64,000 nucleotides of DNA from JAJECS01 sp965243625 (GTDB lineage: Bacteria; Chloroflexota; UBA11872): the NCBI GenBank assembly GCA_965243625.1, contig CBDEVI010000002.1, positions 1 through 64,000 of the forward strand, read 5' to 3'. The notes beneath the pieces were generated by a model. That model was not told the origin of the DNA. It made no database searches and saw nothing but the letters and a program-made list of their open reading frames with translations. The position numbers were made by a program, and so were the translations under genes. Numbering within the stretch: the stretch's first letter is position 1; each line of letters starts with the position of its first letter. This document shows, piece by piece, positions 55,808 through 64,000 of this stretch.

Positions 55808-58366
55808 ATGCCCTCAGACCAGCCGGCCCTCAACCCCGCCTGGCCCGTGCTGCGCAGCTATCGCGGCGAGCGGCTGCGGCGCGTGGCCATGCCCATCGGC
55901 GGCATCGGCACCGGCACCGTCTCGCTGGGCGGACGCGGCGAACTCCGAGACTGGGAAATCGTCAACCGTCCCGCCAAGGACTTCGTCCCCAACGTGCCGA
56001 TTACGCGCAACATGACCGAGCCCCGCGCCTTCTTCGCCGTCCGTGTACAGGCCCAGGACCGGCAACCAGTCACGCGGCTGCTGGAACGCGACCTCGACCC
56101 GGTCGACTACGAGGGAACGCTCGGTTCGCCCGCGCCCCATCATGGTCTGCCGCGTTTCGCCGACGCGTCGTTCCACGCCGCCTATCCGCTGGCGCAGGTG
56201 TGTTTCGAGGACCCCGACATCCCCGTCGACCTGCGCCTCGAAGCCTTCAATCCGCTCATCCCAGGCCGCGCCGACGACAGCGGCCTACCCGTGGCCGTGG
56301 TGCGCTGGGTGGCCGCCAACCCGACGGACATCCCGGTGCGGGTTTCCGTCTGCGCCGTCCTGGCCAACTTCATCGGCACGGACGGCAAGCACGGCCAGCC
56401 GAAGCAAAACGTCAACCGCTGGCGCCTGGGCAGCGGCCTCCGCGGGCTCGATATGCGCTCGGACGGCGTAGCTACTCACGCCGAGCAGTGGGGCACCCTG
56501 GCCCTGACAGTCCTCGACGCCCCCGACCAGACCGTCACCGCGCGCACGGCCTGGTACGACGTCCCCTGGGGCGACGCCCTGCTCGACTTCTGGGACGACT
56601 TCAGCGACGACGGCCGGCTCGACGACCGCCCGCCCGGCGACGCCGAGTCGCCCACGGCGTCGCTCGCCGCCGCCGTGGACCTCGAGCCGGGCGCCGAGCG
56701 CGCCGTTACGTTCCTGCTCGCGTGGCACTTCCCCAACCGCCTTACCTGGGACGTCATGCGCACCGGCGACGACCGCTCCGATTGGGTCGGCAATCACTAC
56801 GCCACCCGCGCTCCCGACGCGTGGACCGCCGCCGAGGACGCCTCCGCGCGTCTGCGGGACCTCGAGCGCGACACGGTCCGGTTCGTGCGCGCCTTCTGCG
56901 CCGCCGACATCCCCGACGCGATCAAGGAAGCCGCGCTCTTCAACCTCAGCACCCTGCGCTCCCAGACCGCCTTCCGCAGCGCCGACGGCGGCTTCTACGG
57001 CTTCGAGGGCTGCTTCGACGACGCCGGTGCAGGCTTTGGCACCTGCACTCACGTCTGGAACTACGAGCACGCCACGGGCTTCCTCTTCGGCGACCTGGCG
57101 CGGGGCATGCGCGAGGTCGAGTTCAACGAGTCGACCGGCAGCGACGGGCACATGGAGTTCCGCACGGCGCTCCCTCGCGGGCGCTCCTCCGACTGGGGAC
57201 TGGCTGCCGCCGACGGCCAGCTTGGCTGCCTGGTCAAGCTCTACCGCGACTGGCAGCTCAGCGGCGACCACGACTTCCTGCGCCGCGTCTGGCCCGGCGC
57301 CCGCCGCGCGCTGGAGTTCTGCTGGACCGAGGGCGGCTGGGACGCCGACCGCGACGGCGTCATGGAGGGCTGCCAGCACAACACCATGGACGTGGAGTAC
57401 TTCGGCCCCAACCCGGAGATTGGCGGCTGGTATCTGGCCGCGCTGCGCGCCGGCGAAGAGATGGCGGTGCACCTCGGCGAGACCGACTTCGCCGCCGAGT
57501 GCCGCCGCCTCTTCGAGCAGGGCCGCGCCTGGATCGACGCCAATCTCTTCAATGGTGACTACTACGAGCACCAGATCCGGCCCCAACCCGACCGCTCACG
57601 CATCGCCCCGGGCCTGCGGCGACCCGAGAAGTACGCCGCGCAGAACTTGGAGGCCCCCGAGCACCAGGTCGGCAGCGGCTGCCTCGTCGGACAGCTCGTC
57701 GGGCAGGCCGCCGCCCGCCTCGGCGGCCTCGGCCCGCTGCTCGATCCCGACCACGTGGCCGCGACGCTACGGTCGATCATGCGTCACAATTTCCGCCCGT
57801 CCATGCGGGGGCACGTCAACCACTTCCGCAGCTACGCCCTCGCCGACGAAGCCGGCCTCGTCATCGCCGCCTATCCCCGCGGCGACCGCCCCGAGCGCCC
57901 ATTTCCCTACTGCAACGAGGTCTGGTCAGGCCTCGAATACACCGCCGCCGTCGGCATGCTCCAGGAGGGCCAGCCCGACGCTGCGCTGCAAGTGATCGAG
58001 GCCGTGCGCGCCCGCCACGACGGCGCCCGGCGCAATCCCTTCGACGAGCCGGAGTACGGCCATCACTACGCCCGCGCCATGGCGGCCTGGGGCGCCGTCG
58101 TCGCCGCCGCCGGCTTCGGCTACTCCGCCGTCCGCGGCGAAATCCGCTTCGCCGCCGCCCCCGGCACGGTCTTCTGGTCCAACGGCTCCGCCTGGGGCAC
58201 ATGCACACGCACGAAGGACGACCACGGCTGGCACGTGCGCCTCGAAGTCCTCGGCGGCGAAATCCGCCTAAGCGTCTTCGAGCTCACCAACGTGGGATGG
58301 GCGGACTTTGTCCCCGCGCGCCTAGTCGGAGCGGGCGATCACCTGTCGCTGCACATCGGGGCCTAG
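55808..58366 (+). CDS. GH116-family beta-glucosidase/glucosylceramidase-like protein
   Basis: An 852-residue protein related to non-lysosomal glucosylceramidase GBA2 and bacterial GH116 enzymes. The N-terminal beta domain has MPIGGIGTGTVSLGGRGELR. The (alpha/alpha)6 domain holds the likely nucleophile Glu420 in THVWNYEHATGFLFGDLAR and the probable acid/base Asp528 in CQHNTMDVEYFGPNPEIGGW, followed by YLAALRAGEEMA. The C-terminal EPEYGHHYARAMAAWGAVVA is also family-like. Spacing between the two acids is shorter than in GBA2. There is no signal peptide. The ATG at 55808 was chosen; a longer frame runs through repeat DNA. Confidence 0.82.
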   Translation: MPSDQPALNPAWPVLRSYRGERLRRVAMPIGGIGTGTVSLGGRGELRDWEIVNRPAKDFVPNVPITRNMTEPRAFFAVRVQAQDRQPVTRLLERDLDPVDYEGTLGSPAPHHGLPRFADASFHAAYPLAQVCFEDPDIPVDLRLEAFNPLIPGRADDSGLPVAVVRWVAANPTDIPVRVSVCAVLANFIGTDGKHGQPKQNVNRWRLGSGLRGLDMRSDGVATHAEQWGTLALTVLDAPDQTVTARTAWYDVPWGDALLDFWDDFSDDGRLDDRPPGDAESPTASLAAAVDLEPGAERAVTFLLAWHFPNRLTWDVMRTGDDRSDWVGNHYATRAPDAWTAAEDASARLRDLERDTVRFVRAFCAADIPDAIKEAALFNLSTLRSQTAFRSADGGFYGFEGCFDDAGAGFGTCTHVWNYEHATGFLFGDLARGMREVEFNESTGSDGHMEFRTALPRGRSSDWGLAAADGQLGCLVKLYRDWQLSGDHDFLRRVWPGARRALEFCWTEGGWDADRDGVMEGCQHNTMDVEYFGPNPEIGGWYLAALRAGEEMAVHLGETDFAAECRRLFEQGRAWIDANLFNGDYYEHQIRPQPDRSRIAPGLRRPEKYAAQNLEAPEHQVGSGCLVGQLVGQAAARLGGLGPLLDPDHVAATLRSIMRHNFRPSMRGHVNHFRSYALADEAGLVIAAYPRGDRPERPFPYCNEVWSGLEYTAAVGMLQEGQPDAALQVIEAVRARHDGARRNPFDEPEYGHHYARAMAAWGAVVAAAGFGYSAVRGEIRFAAAPGTVFWSNGSAWGTCTRTKDDHGWHVRLEVLGGEIRLSVFELTNVGWADFVPARLVGAGDHLSLHIGA

Positions 58367-58397
58367 CCTTGAAGGGAGTTTTGTTTGCTGCTGGCCA

Positions 58398-58426
58398 TTG
58401 TTGATCGCACCTTTAAGTGCGATAAT
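58398..58426 (+). promoter_or_regulatory. hicAB promoter with operator in the spacer
   Basis: TTGTTG and GATAAT are 17 bases apart. An inverted repeat ATCGCAC-CTTTAA-GTGCGAT (58404-58423) covers the spacer and the first bases of the -10. Transcription should begin near 58432, at the GTG start of hicA, so the mRNA may be leaderless. HicB-type antitoxins bind palindromes in their own promoter. Confidence 0.6.
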
Positions 58427-58431
58427 TCGTT

Positions 58432-58638
58432 GTGACCAGCCGTGAGTTCATTAGGCGGGCACGGAGGTATGCCCGCGCCACTGGGCAGGAATCCCATTTC
58501 GATCCGGCTCATGGCAAGGGCAGCCACGGCCGTCTCTACATCGGTTCCCGCTTTACCACGGTGAAGCAAGGCGAGCTGTCGAGGGGTCTGGTTGCCGCGA
58601 TGCTGCGGCAACTGAACATTGACCGGGAGGAATTCTGA
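58432..58638 (+). CDS. hicA: HicA-family mRNA interferase toxin
   Basis: A 68-residue double-stranded-RNA-binding-like toxin. The core HFDPAHGKGSHGRLYIGSRF contains the catalytic His in G-S-H, followed by TTVKQGELSRGLVAAMLRQL and NIDREEF. It is a complete HicA. The start is GTG with no ribosome-binding site upstream, in keeping with a leaderless transcript. It is followed by hicB after three bases. Confidence 0.92.
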   Translation: MTSREFIRRARRYARATGQESHFDPAHGKGSHGRLYIGSRFTTVKQGELSRGLVAAMLRQLNIDREEF

Positions 58639-58641
58639 ACC

Positions 58642-59070
58642 ATGACCTATGCCTACCCCTGCGAGCTCACGCCGGTGGACGACGGCAGCTTGATCGCCAC
58701 CTTCCCCGATGTGCCCGAAGCAATCACCGGCGGCGCGGATCGTTCCGAAGCCCTGGCGATGGCCGAGGACGCCCTCGCCACGGCCCTGGCCGGCTATGTG
58801 CATGAAAAGTGGGAGATCCCCGTTCCCAGCGAAGTGGCCGAGGGTCAGGCATTGGTCCCCGTGTCGCCAGTCGTCGCCGCCAAACTCGCGCTGTACTCCG
58901 CCATGCGAGCTCAGCGCATCACAAAGGTGGAACTTGCCCGCAGGCTGGGCATCAGCGAGTCGGCCGCGCGCAAGCTCACCAACCCGGACCACCGCTCCCA
59001 CGTCAGCCAGGTCCACAAGGCTCTTCGAGCCGTTGGGCGCAGCCTACGAGTCGAGGTCACCGCCGCTTGA
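58642..59070 (+). CDS. hicB: HicB-family antitoxin
   Basis: A 142-residue HicB. The partly degraded RNase-H fold at the N-terminus reads YPCELTPVDDGSLIATFPDV and ITGGADRSEALAMAEDALAT; the C-terminal DNA-binding part is a helix-turn-helix, RITKVELARRLGISESAARK. GGGAGGAATTC precedes the ATG. The C-terminal HTH should bind the palindrome in the hicAB promoter. Confidence 0.93.
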   Translation: MTYAYPCELTPVDDGSLIATFPDVPEAITGGADRSEALAMAEDALATALAGYVHEKWEIPVPSEVAEGQALVPVSPVVAAKLALYSAMRAQRITKVELARRLGISESAARKLTNPDHRSHVSQVHKALRAVGRSLRVEVTAA

Positions 59071-59171
59071 GAGCGAAGGAGAGCAGGCGGTGCTGAGGGC
59101 CCTTCATTTGTCCAACGCCCGTCGAAGTTTCGGCGAGAGAGTCAGTCTGAGTGTTACGCCATGTGCAACCG

Positions 59172-59447
59172 TTACTGCGCTCGATCCAGCATCGCTAGCA
59201 GGTCATCCAGGCGGGTCGGAGCGCTGATTCCGAAGTATTCGCGAGCCACGCCGCGCCCTACGACATAGTCACCATGACGCCTGCTGCGGATGCGGAGGGC
59301 AACCGAATGTTCTGGGATCCAACCGCGGCACAGATCGCACTGGTAGGGTCCTGGCTCTGTGCCAACGAACTCCCAATCGCCGGTAGCGGCCAAATTTTCC
59401 GCTCTATCGACCCATGACGCCACAGCTTCCTCCTGTAGGGGAAGCAC
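59172..59447 (-). CDS. Small hypothetical protein with one C-x2-C
   Basis: A 91-residue protein. GPYQCDLCRGWIPEHSVALR looks like half of a zinc ribbon (C-x2-C with a nearby His), between a helical N-terminus and a helical end TRLDDLLAMLDRAQ. I do not recognise the family. The upstream region is A+T-rich (TATATATATA near 59477) and may hold its promoter. It is plausible as a gene because of the ordered sequence, but short. Confidence 0.5.
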   Translation of the reverse strand: MLPLQEEAVASWVDRAENLAATGDWEFVGTEPGPYQCDLCRGWIPEHSVALRIRSRRHGDYVVGRGVAREYFGISAPTRLDDLLAMLDRAQ

Positions 59448-59510
59448 TGAACGTGCTACCCCGCGCCTCTTTGCATATATATATAACGCTCAGCGAGCGC
59501 GGAATTCACT

Positions 59511-60815
59511 CTAGGAGGCCGGCACCGGCATCTCCGCCAGCATCTCGTCGGTGATATAGCGCCCCAGCCCGAAGACCTTGCGGTCGGAGTACCAGAAGAT
59601 CCGCTCGCCGTTCAGCTCCGTCAGGCTGGCGTACATTGAGAGCCACCATTTGTAGAACGGCGGCACGCCCACGCAGTTGGTGTCGAAGAGCAGCACCGGA
59701 TCGCTGAACCAGATCGGCTGGTGCGCGCCGGGGCGGTACTCGCCCAGCGAAATGAACTGCGGCCGGCGGCTGCTGTTCGAGTCGCCGATGCCCACCGAGC
59801 CGTAGCCGTAACCGTCGTGATTCTGTAGCAGTTGCAGATAGCGGCCGTCGTTGAGGCGGTAGAGCGGCGTCGGCGACACCGGGTTCTCCATCGGCTCGCC
59901 GCCGTCCTTGTAGCGCAGCATCTCCGTGGGCCGCCACGAGTGGCCGTGGTCGTCCGAAACCGTGTACCAGATCTGCCCGTTGCGCGTGCGCATCACCGTC
60001 ATCAGCCGGCCGTCGGGTAGCAGGGCCGGCGCCGGCTCCTGGCAAAACGACGAGCCCTCCGGTGCCTCCGGGTCGCTTTGGAGCGGCACGGTGATCAGCT
60101 CTTCGTCGTCCGGCAGCCAGGTGATCTTCACGTCGCGTGGATCGGGGTCCTCGTCGATGTTGTCGAAGCGCATGAACTGGCAGCGACAGTCGCTGCGGTA
60201 GTACTGCACCTTGCCGTCCGGCCGGCGCACTCCGGTCACCTGCCGCGCCGCCGGCGAGGCCCACTCGGTGTAGCCCACCAGCACGCGGTCCAGCGCGTCC
60301 CGGATCGGCTTCTGCCACACGATCGAGTTCGTGCCAATGCTCGGGTCGGGGTGGCTCAGGATCGTGCGCCGGTAGGAAATGTCCACGCCGCCCGGCGTCC
60401 AGGTGCGGCCGTCGTCGTCGGAATAGCTGCAGCGCAGGAAGCTGGTCTGATAGCTGAGCCCGATGCCCGTCCCCTTGTTGTAGAAGGCGTAGATGCGGCC
60501 CGTGCGGCTGATCACCGGAAAGCCGAAGCAGCTGGCCTGGCCGGGCTTGGGCCCCGGCGGATCGAACTCGCCCGGCTCCGACCAGGTGCGGCCGTTGTCC
60601 TCGCTGCGTGCATAGAGCACCGTGTGGTCCGAGGCGTCCGCCTTGGTGCCATAGGTCCAGATCGCAAGCAGATCGCCCCCCGGCGTCTCAGACACCAGCA
60701 CGTGATCCACCGCCTCCACCCACTCCGGCGGCTGCTTGGGCAGGAAGAAGACCAGGTCAGGATTCGTGCGGCGCCAATCGTCGCTGAAGCACTCGTAGTC
60801 GCCCTCGACCGGCAT
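59511..60815 (-). CDS. Asp-box (BNR) six-bladed beta-propeller exoglycosidase-like protein (sialidase fold)
   Basis: A 434-residue protein with three clear Asp boxes: SEDNGRTW (residues 71-78), SDDDGRTW (132-139) and SDDHGHSW (about 290). Other well-formed stretches are FGFPVISRTGRIYAFYNKGT, SIVWQKPIRDALDRVLVGYT, FCQEPAPALLPDGRLMTVMR and EMPVPAS at the end. This fold includes sialidases, rhamnosidases and related enzymes. No F/Y-R-I-P motif or arginine triad is obvious, so sialidase activity should not be assumed. There is no signal peptide. A paralog begins at 63097 on the other strand. Confidence 0.68.
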   Translation of the reverse strand: MPVEGDYECFSDDWRRTNPDLVFFLPKQPPEWVEAVDHVLVSETPGGDLLAIWTYGTKADASDHTVLYARSEDNGRTWSEPGEFDPPGPKPGQASCFGFPVISRTGRIYAFYNKGTGIGLSYQTSFLRCSYSDDDGRTWTPGGVDISYRRTILSHPDPSIGTNSIVWQKPIRDALDRVLVGYTEWASPAARQVTGVRRPDGKVQYYRSDCRCQFMRFDNIDEDPDPRDVKITWLPDDEELITVPLQSDPEAPEGSSFCQEPAPALLPDGRLMTVMRTRNGQIWYTVSDDHGHSWRPTEMLRYKDGGEPMENPVSPTPLYRLNDGRYLQLLQNHDGYGYGSVGIGDSNSSRRPQFISLGEYRPGAHQPIWFSDPVLLFDTNCVGVPPFYKWWLSMYASLTELNGERIFWYSDRKVFGLGRYITDEMLAEMPVPAS

Positions 60816-60975
60816 GACACACCCCGCTCGCCATCACCCCGGACGCGCACCGCCCAGGTAGCCGCAGCCTAGTCCGTCCCCAGCCCCCGCGCGAACCATC
60901 CGCAGTGCCTCACGCCCCCTTTCCCGCGCGGGTACCATGCGCGGCACGTGGTGACCGTGGCGTGGGGGTGGCGTG

Positions 60976-63078
60976 ATGGCCCAGGACAACCGATTTGGCA
61001 TCCCCGGCGTGCCGTTTCCCGTGGGGGTGGAGTATTACCGCCCGCCCACCCCCAAGCCCGAGGTCTGGGACGAAGACTTTGCGCGACTGAGCGCCGCCGG
61101 GCTGCGCATCGTGCGCTCGTTTCCCTACTGGCAGTGGTTCGAGCCGAGCCCCGGCCATTACGAGATGGACGACATCGATCTCCTCTTCGACACCGCCGAG
61201 AAGCACGGGCTCTACGTCTGGCTGGACGTGCCCACGGCCACCCACGGCGCCGGCCCGGACTGGCTGCTGCGCCACTACCCCGACATGCAAGTCGTCAACT
61301 ACCGCGACGAGCTCGTCGTGCAGGACGCGCACCCGGCGTATGCCCAGGGCGCCCAGGTCCATTGCTTCGATCACCCCGAGTTTCGCCGCCTGGCCGGCGA
61401 CTTCCTGCGGCACGCCATCAACCGCTACAAGGACCGGCCGAATCTGCTCATCTGGGGCATTTGGGACGGGCCAAACCTGTCGTCGGCCTGGGCGGCCCAG
61501 GGCGAAGGCTTCCCCTGCTACTGCGTGCACACCTTGGCGTTGTACAAGGCGTGGCTGCGGAAGCAGTTCACCCTGGACGAGCTCAACGTGGTGTTCGACC
61601 GCCGCTTCCGCCGCTGGGAAGACGTCGAGCCGCCGCGCTCCAACCGCAACGTCGTCGAGATGCGCTGGTACCGGCGCTTCCATCACGAGAACATCGCCAA
61701 CTACCTGAAGTGGATGATGGACCTGGCGAACTCCATCGACCCGGTGCACGAAAAGCGCGCCCACGGCGGCTGGCGCCCGCAGCCCAAGGACGAATACTGC
61801 GCGCCGCTGGTAGATAGCTGGGGCATGTCCATGGCGTCCAACCACCTGCTGACCGTGGACGATCCGAACCTCATCGCCGACCGGGCGCTGGGTTTCGACT
61901 GGTCGCGCCAGGTGGGACGCAACGGGCGGTGGTGGAACGAGGAGATCTACGCCGGCATGTCGCGCGGCGGCGTGACCTGGAAGAAGCAGTCGCACCCCTG
62001 TGAGCAGACCATGCTGCTCTGGATGACGCTGATCGGCGGAGCGGCCGGCGCCATGTTCTGGCAGTACCGGCCCGAGTACCTCAGCTTCGAGTCGCCCGGC
62101 TACAACATGGTCGCCCTGGACGGCGAGCCGACGCCCCGGTTCCGCGCGGTGGTCGAGGCCCTGGAGCAGATCGAGGGGCTGAGCGACCACCTGCCGCTGG
62201 AGGCGCCGCGCGCCGACGTGGCCATCGTCTACGACGCCCACTCGCACGAGCTGTTCCAGTTCGGCCAGCAAGACGAGCGCTTCATGGCCGACTTTCGCGG
62301 CGTCTACCGCACCCTCTGGCTGCGGGGCATTCCGGCGGACCCGGTGACGCCCAAGATGGACTGGTCGGGCTATCGGCTGCTGGTGCTGCCGAATGTGGCG
62401 CTGATGGACGATGCGACGCGCGAGCACCTGTCGCGCACGCTGGACGAGAATCCCGAGGTGCAGGTGCTCATCGAAGGCAGCTTCGGGACTTACTCGCACA
62501 ACGGCCAGTCCAGCTACAACCCGCCGGAGGGCTTTGCCGACCGGATCGGCGTGCGGGTGGCGGACTTCTCGGCGGTCACCGAGAGCGACATCGCCAACGG
62601 GCGGAACGTCCTCGAGACGCCCCACGGCCGGGTTCCCATCACCACCACCTGCGGCTACGCCCTCCTCGAACCCCACGGCTCGACCGAGGCCATAGCCCGA
62701 ATCGGCGATCACACCGTGGCCGTGCGTAGCGGCGACGGCCGCATCACCTGGTATGGCCTGACTCTTTCGGCGGGATTCGACGACGTCGCCATTCCGGCGG
62801 TCGTGCAAGGGGCTGCGGACGCCGCAGGGGTCAGCGCCCCCGTCGCGGTCGACGGCGACCCCATCGTGCCGGTCCGCAGACGATCAAAGCAGGGCGGTTG
62901 GCTCGTCTTCGTGCAGAACCTGTCGCGGCAGGCGGCCTCGGCCACGCTGCGCCCGGCATGGCCGGTGTCGGAGGTCACGGACCTCATCGCCCATGCCCCG
63001 GTCGCCGTCGACGACAACGCCTTCCAGGTCACCATGGAGCCCTGGAGCGTCGGCGTGTTCCACTGCAACGAGGCTTAG
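60976..63078 (+). CDS. GH42-like beta-galactosidase-type protein
   Basis: A 700-residue protein with the GH42 plan: a TIM barrel (IRFGIPGVPFP-type start, VGVEYYRPPTPKPEVWDEDF, LRIVRSFPYWQWFEPSPGHY), an alpha/beta trimerisation-like domain (DVAIVYDAHSHELFQFGQQD) with SGYRLLVLPNVALMDDATRE, and a beta C-terminus (NLSRQAASATLRP). At the position of the acid/base N-E, GH42 enzymes have W-x-x-x-N-E; here the strand is LIWGIWDGPN, so Asp or another residue replaces Glu. A candidate nucleophile is in RWWNEEIYAGMS. It could be a divergent GH42 with changed specificity. The ATG at 60976 was preferred over the adjacent GTG. Confidence 0.7.
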   Translation: MAQDNRFGIPGVPFPVGVEYYRPPTPKPEVWDEDFARLSAAGLRIVRSFPYWQWFEPSPGHYEMDDIDLLFDTAEKHGLYVWLDVPTATHGAGPDWLLRHYPDMQVVNYRDELVVQDAHPAYAQGAQVHCFDHPEFRRLAGDFLRHAINRYKDRPNLLIWGIWDGPNLSSAWAAQGEGFPCYCVHTLALYKAWLRKQFTLDELNVVFDRRFRRWEDVEPPRSNRNVVEMRWYRRFHHENIANYLKWMMDLANSIDPVHEKRAHGGWRPQPKDEYCAPLVDSWGMSMASNHLLTVDDPNLIADRALGFDWSRQVGRNGRWWNEEIYAGMSRGGVTWKKQSHPCEQTMLLWMTLIGGAAGAMFWQYRPEYLSFESPGYNMVALDGEPTPRFRAVVEALEQIEGLSDHLPLEAPRADVAIVYDAHSHELFQFGQQDERFMADFRGVYRTLWLRGIPADPVTPKMDWSGYRLLVLPNVALMDDATREHLSRTLDENPEVQVLIEGSFGTYSHNGQSSYNPPEGFADRIGVRVADFSAVTESDIANGRNVLETPHGRVPITTTCGYALLEPHGSTEAIARIGDHTVAVRSGDGRITWYGLTLSAGFDDVAIPAVVQGAADAAGVSAPVAVDGDPIVPVRRRSKQGGWLVFVQNLSRQAASATLRPAWPVSEVTDLIAHAPVAVDDNAFQVTMEPWSVGVFHCNEA

Positions 63079-63096
63079 CCCGAAGGGTCAGCGCCA

Positions 63097-64000
63097 ATGC
63101 CGGTTGACGGCGACTACGCCTGCTACAGCAAAGACTGGCGGCGCACGGACCCGGACCTGGTGCTGCACCTGCCCACGCGGGTGCCTGAACACCCCGAGCA
63201 CCAGGACCACGTGCTGGTGGATTACACGCCGGGCGGCGACCTGCTCGCGATCTGGACTCTGGCCTACGAGCCGGACGCCCGCGACTACGGCGTCTACTTC
63301 GCCCGCAGCTCGGACCACGGTCACACCTGGACCGAGCCGGCGCAGATTCACCCGGCCGGGCCGGCCGGCCAGGTCAGCAGCTTCGGCTTTCCCGTCATCG
63401 CGTCCAGCGGGCGCATCTACTGCTACTACAACCGGTCCGTCGGCTACGGCGAAAACGCCCTCAACGCGGTGCTGCGGTGCCGCTACTCGGACGACGACGG
63501 CCACACCTGGATCGACGGCGGGGTCGACATCGAGTACCGCCGCACGCCCATCGATCACCCGGACCCCGCGGTGCCGCCGATGGGGATCGTGTGGCAGAAG
63601 CCCATTCGCGACGCCAAGGGACGCCACGTCGTGGCGCTCACTCGCTGGGCCGCGCAGTACATCACGCCCAAGCCCTACGTGCCGCACATGGGCGACAGGC
63701 CCAACGGCATGTTCCGCGAGTTCCGCTGCGAGTTCCTGCGCTTCGAGAACATCGACGACGGCCCCCATCCCAAGGACGTGCAGATCACCTGGCTGCCCGA
63801 GGACGAGAACCTCATCCAGGTGCCGGTCAGCTTCGAGCCGCAGGCGTCCAACGGCTATACCTTCTGCGAGGAGCCGGGGCTGGTGCTGCTGCCGGACGGC
63901 CGGTTGTTTGCCGAGATGCGCACCGCCAACGGCGAGCTTTGGTACACGGTGTCCGACGACGCCGAGGCGCTCACCTGGCGTCCCACCGAGGTCCTGCGCT
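63097..64000 (+). CDS. Asp-box (BNR) exoglycosidase-like protein, partial (3' end outside window)
   Basis: 301 codons are present and the frame runs off the window. It is a clear paralog of the protein at 59511: PVDGDYACYSKDWRRTDPDL against PVEGDYECFSDDWRRTNPDL, and the shared FGFPVI, IVWQKPIRDA, FCEEPGLVLLPDGRLFAEMR and YTVSDD blocks. Asp boxes are SSDHGHTW and SDDDGHTW, while the third is degenerate (SDDAEALTW). It starts 18 bases after the GH42-like gene and should be co-transcribed with it, so the pair may act on the same glycan. No signal peptide. Confidence 0.75.
   Translation, partial: MPVDGDYACYSKDWRRTDPDLVLHLPTRVPEHPEHQDHVLVDYTPGGDLLAIWTLAYEPDARDYGVYFARSSDHGHTWTEPAQIHPAGPAGQVSSFGFPVIASSGRIYCYYNRSVGYGENALNAVLRCRYSDDDGHTWIDGGVDIEYRRTPIDHPDPAVPPMGIVWQKPIRDAKGRHVVALTRWAAQYITPKPYVPHMGDRPNGMFREFRCEFLRFENIDDGPHPKDVQITWLPEDENLIQVPVSFEPQASNGYTFCEEPGLVLLPDGRLFAEMRTANGELWYTVSDDAEALTWRPTEVLR

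Noticed and set aside
60910..62808. 632-codon minus-strand frame opposite the GH42-like gene
   Set aside because: Shadow of a high-GC coding region; low-complexity composition and no domain.

Overview
The window is high-GC (mostly about 60-68% by eye) bacterial chromosome. It carries housekeeping genes (rplU-rpmA, purC, four tRNA genes or tRNA-like sequences, rimK) and no phage, plasmid-replication or transposase genes. The mix suggests an uncultured Chloroflexota, perhaps a marine or sponge-associated Dehalococcoidia/SAR202-like lineage: long (PT)n(PEPT)n linkers, several families of short palindromic intergenic repeats, many toxin-antitoxin modules, Rieske and enolase-superfamily enzymes, and a large glycan-degradation block. 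This placement is an inference; no rRNA is present.

Layout. 0-9.5 kb: the 3' end of rimK with an M14 desuccinylase-like gene; a vapBC-type module with a palindromic operator; an SRA-HNH modification-dependent nuclease; membrane, methyltransferase and FAD-oxidoreductase genes; a remnant of a second FAD gene; a HAD phosphatase; purC. 9.6-12.1 kb: a tRNA-Ala/rpmA/rplU locus broken up by inserted small modules. It contains a 135-bp perfect direct repeat (tRNA-Ala plus the 3' end of rpmA) that brackets an aspartic-protease/partner pair whose protease is frameshifted, and a tRNA-Ala-like sequence with anticodon CGA. 12.2-14.3 kb: two tandem aldo/keto reductases. 14.4-20 kb: an exopolysaccharide operon (two Wzz-like proteins, a CpsD-like ATPase without a P-loop, two GT4 glycosyltransferases, a polyprenyl-phosphate sugar transferase). 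20-26.6 kb: YihY, M23 peptidase, tRNA-Arg, a lipid-kinase-like gene and an S9 peptidase.

26.6-35.1 kb is the most unusual block: an FAD oxidoreductase and a GPP34-cytochrome P450 fusion on the + strand, converging on a Rieske oxygenase - MMPL/RND transporter - sterol C-24 methyltransferase-like operon on the - strand. Together they look like a sterol or triterpenoid tailoring and transport locus. 35-47 kb: an SRPBCC protein, a family-10-like glycosidase, a membrane-anchored sulfite-oxidase-like molybdoenzyme with a very long Pro/Thr linker, a secreted Met/Asp hexapeptide-repeat protein, a GH32-like enzyme, tRNA-Lys and a MacB-like ABC exporter. At 47.0-47.5 kb there is a lipoprotein peroxiredoxin whose catalytic cysteine codon is an in-frame UGA followed by a bSECIS-like hairpin, so it is a probable selenoprotein.

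47.8-64 kb: a glycan-catabolism block: an acid-sugar dehydratase of the enolase superfamily, two paralogous family-10-like glycosidases, a GH116-like enzyme, a GH42-like enzyme and two paralogous Asp-box (sialidase-fold) proteins, the last cut by the window end. HigBA, HicAB and an orphan Phd-type antitoxin are interspersed.
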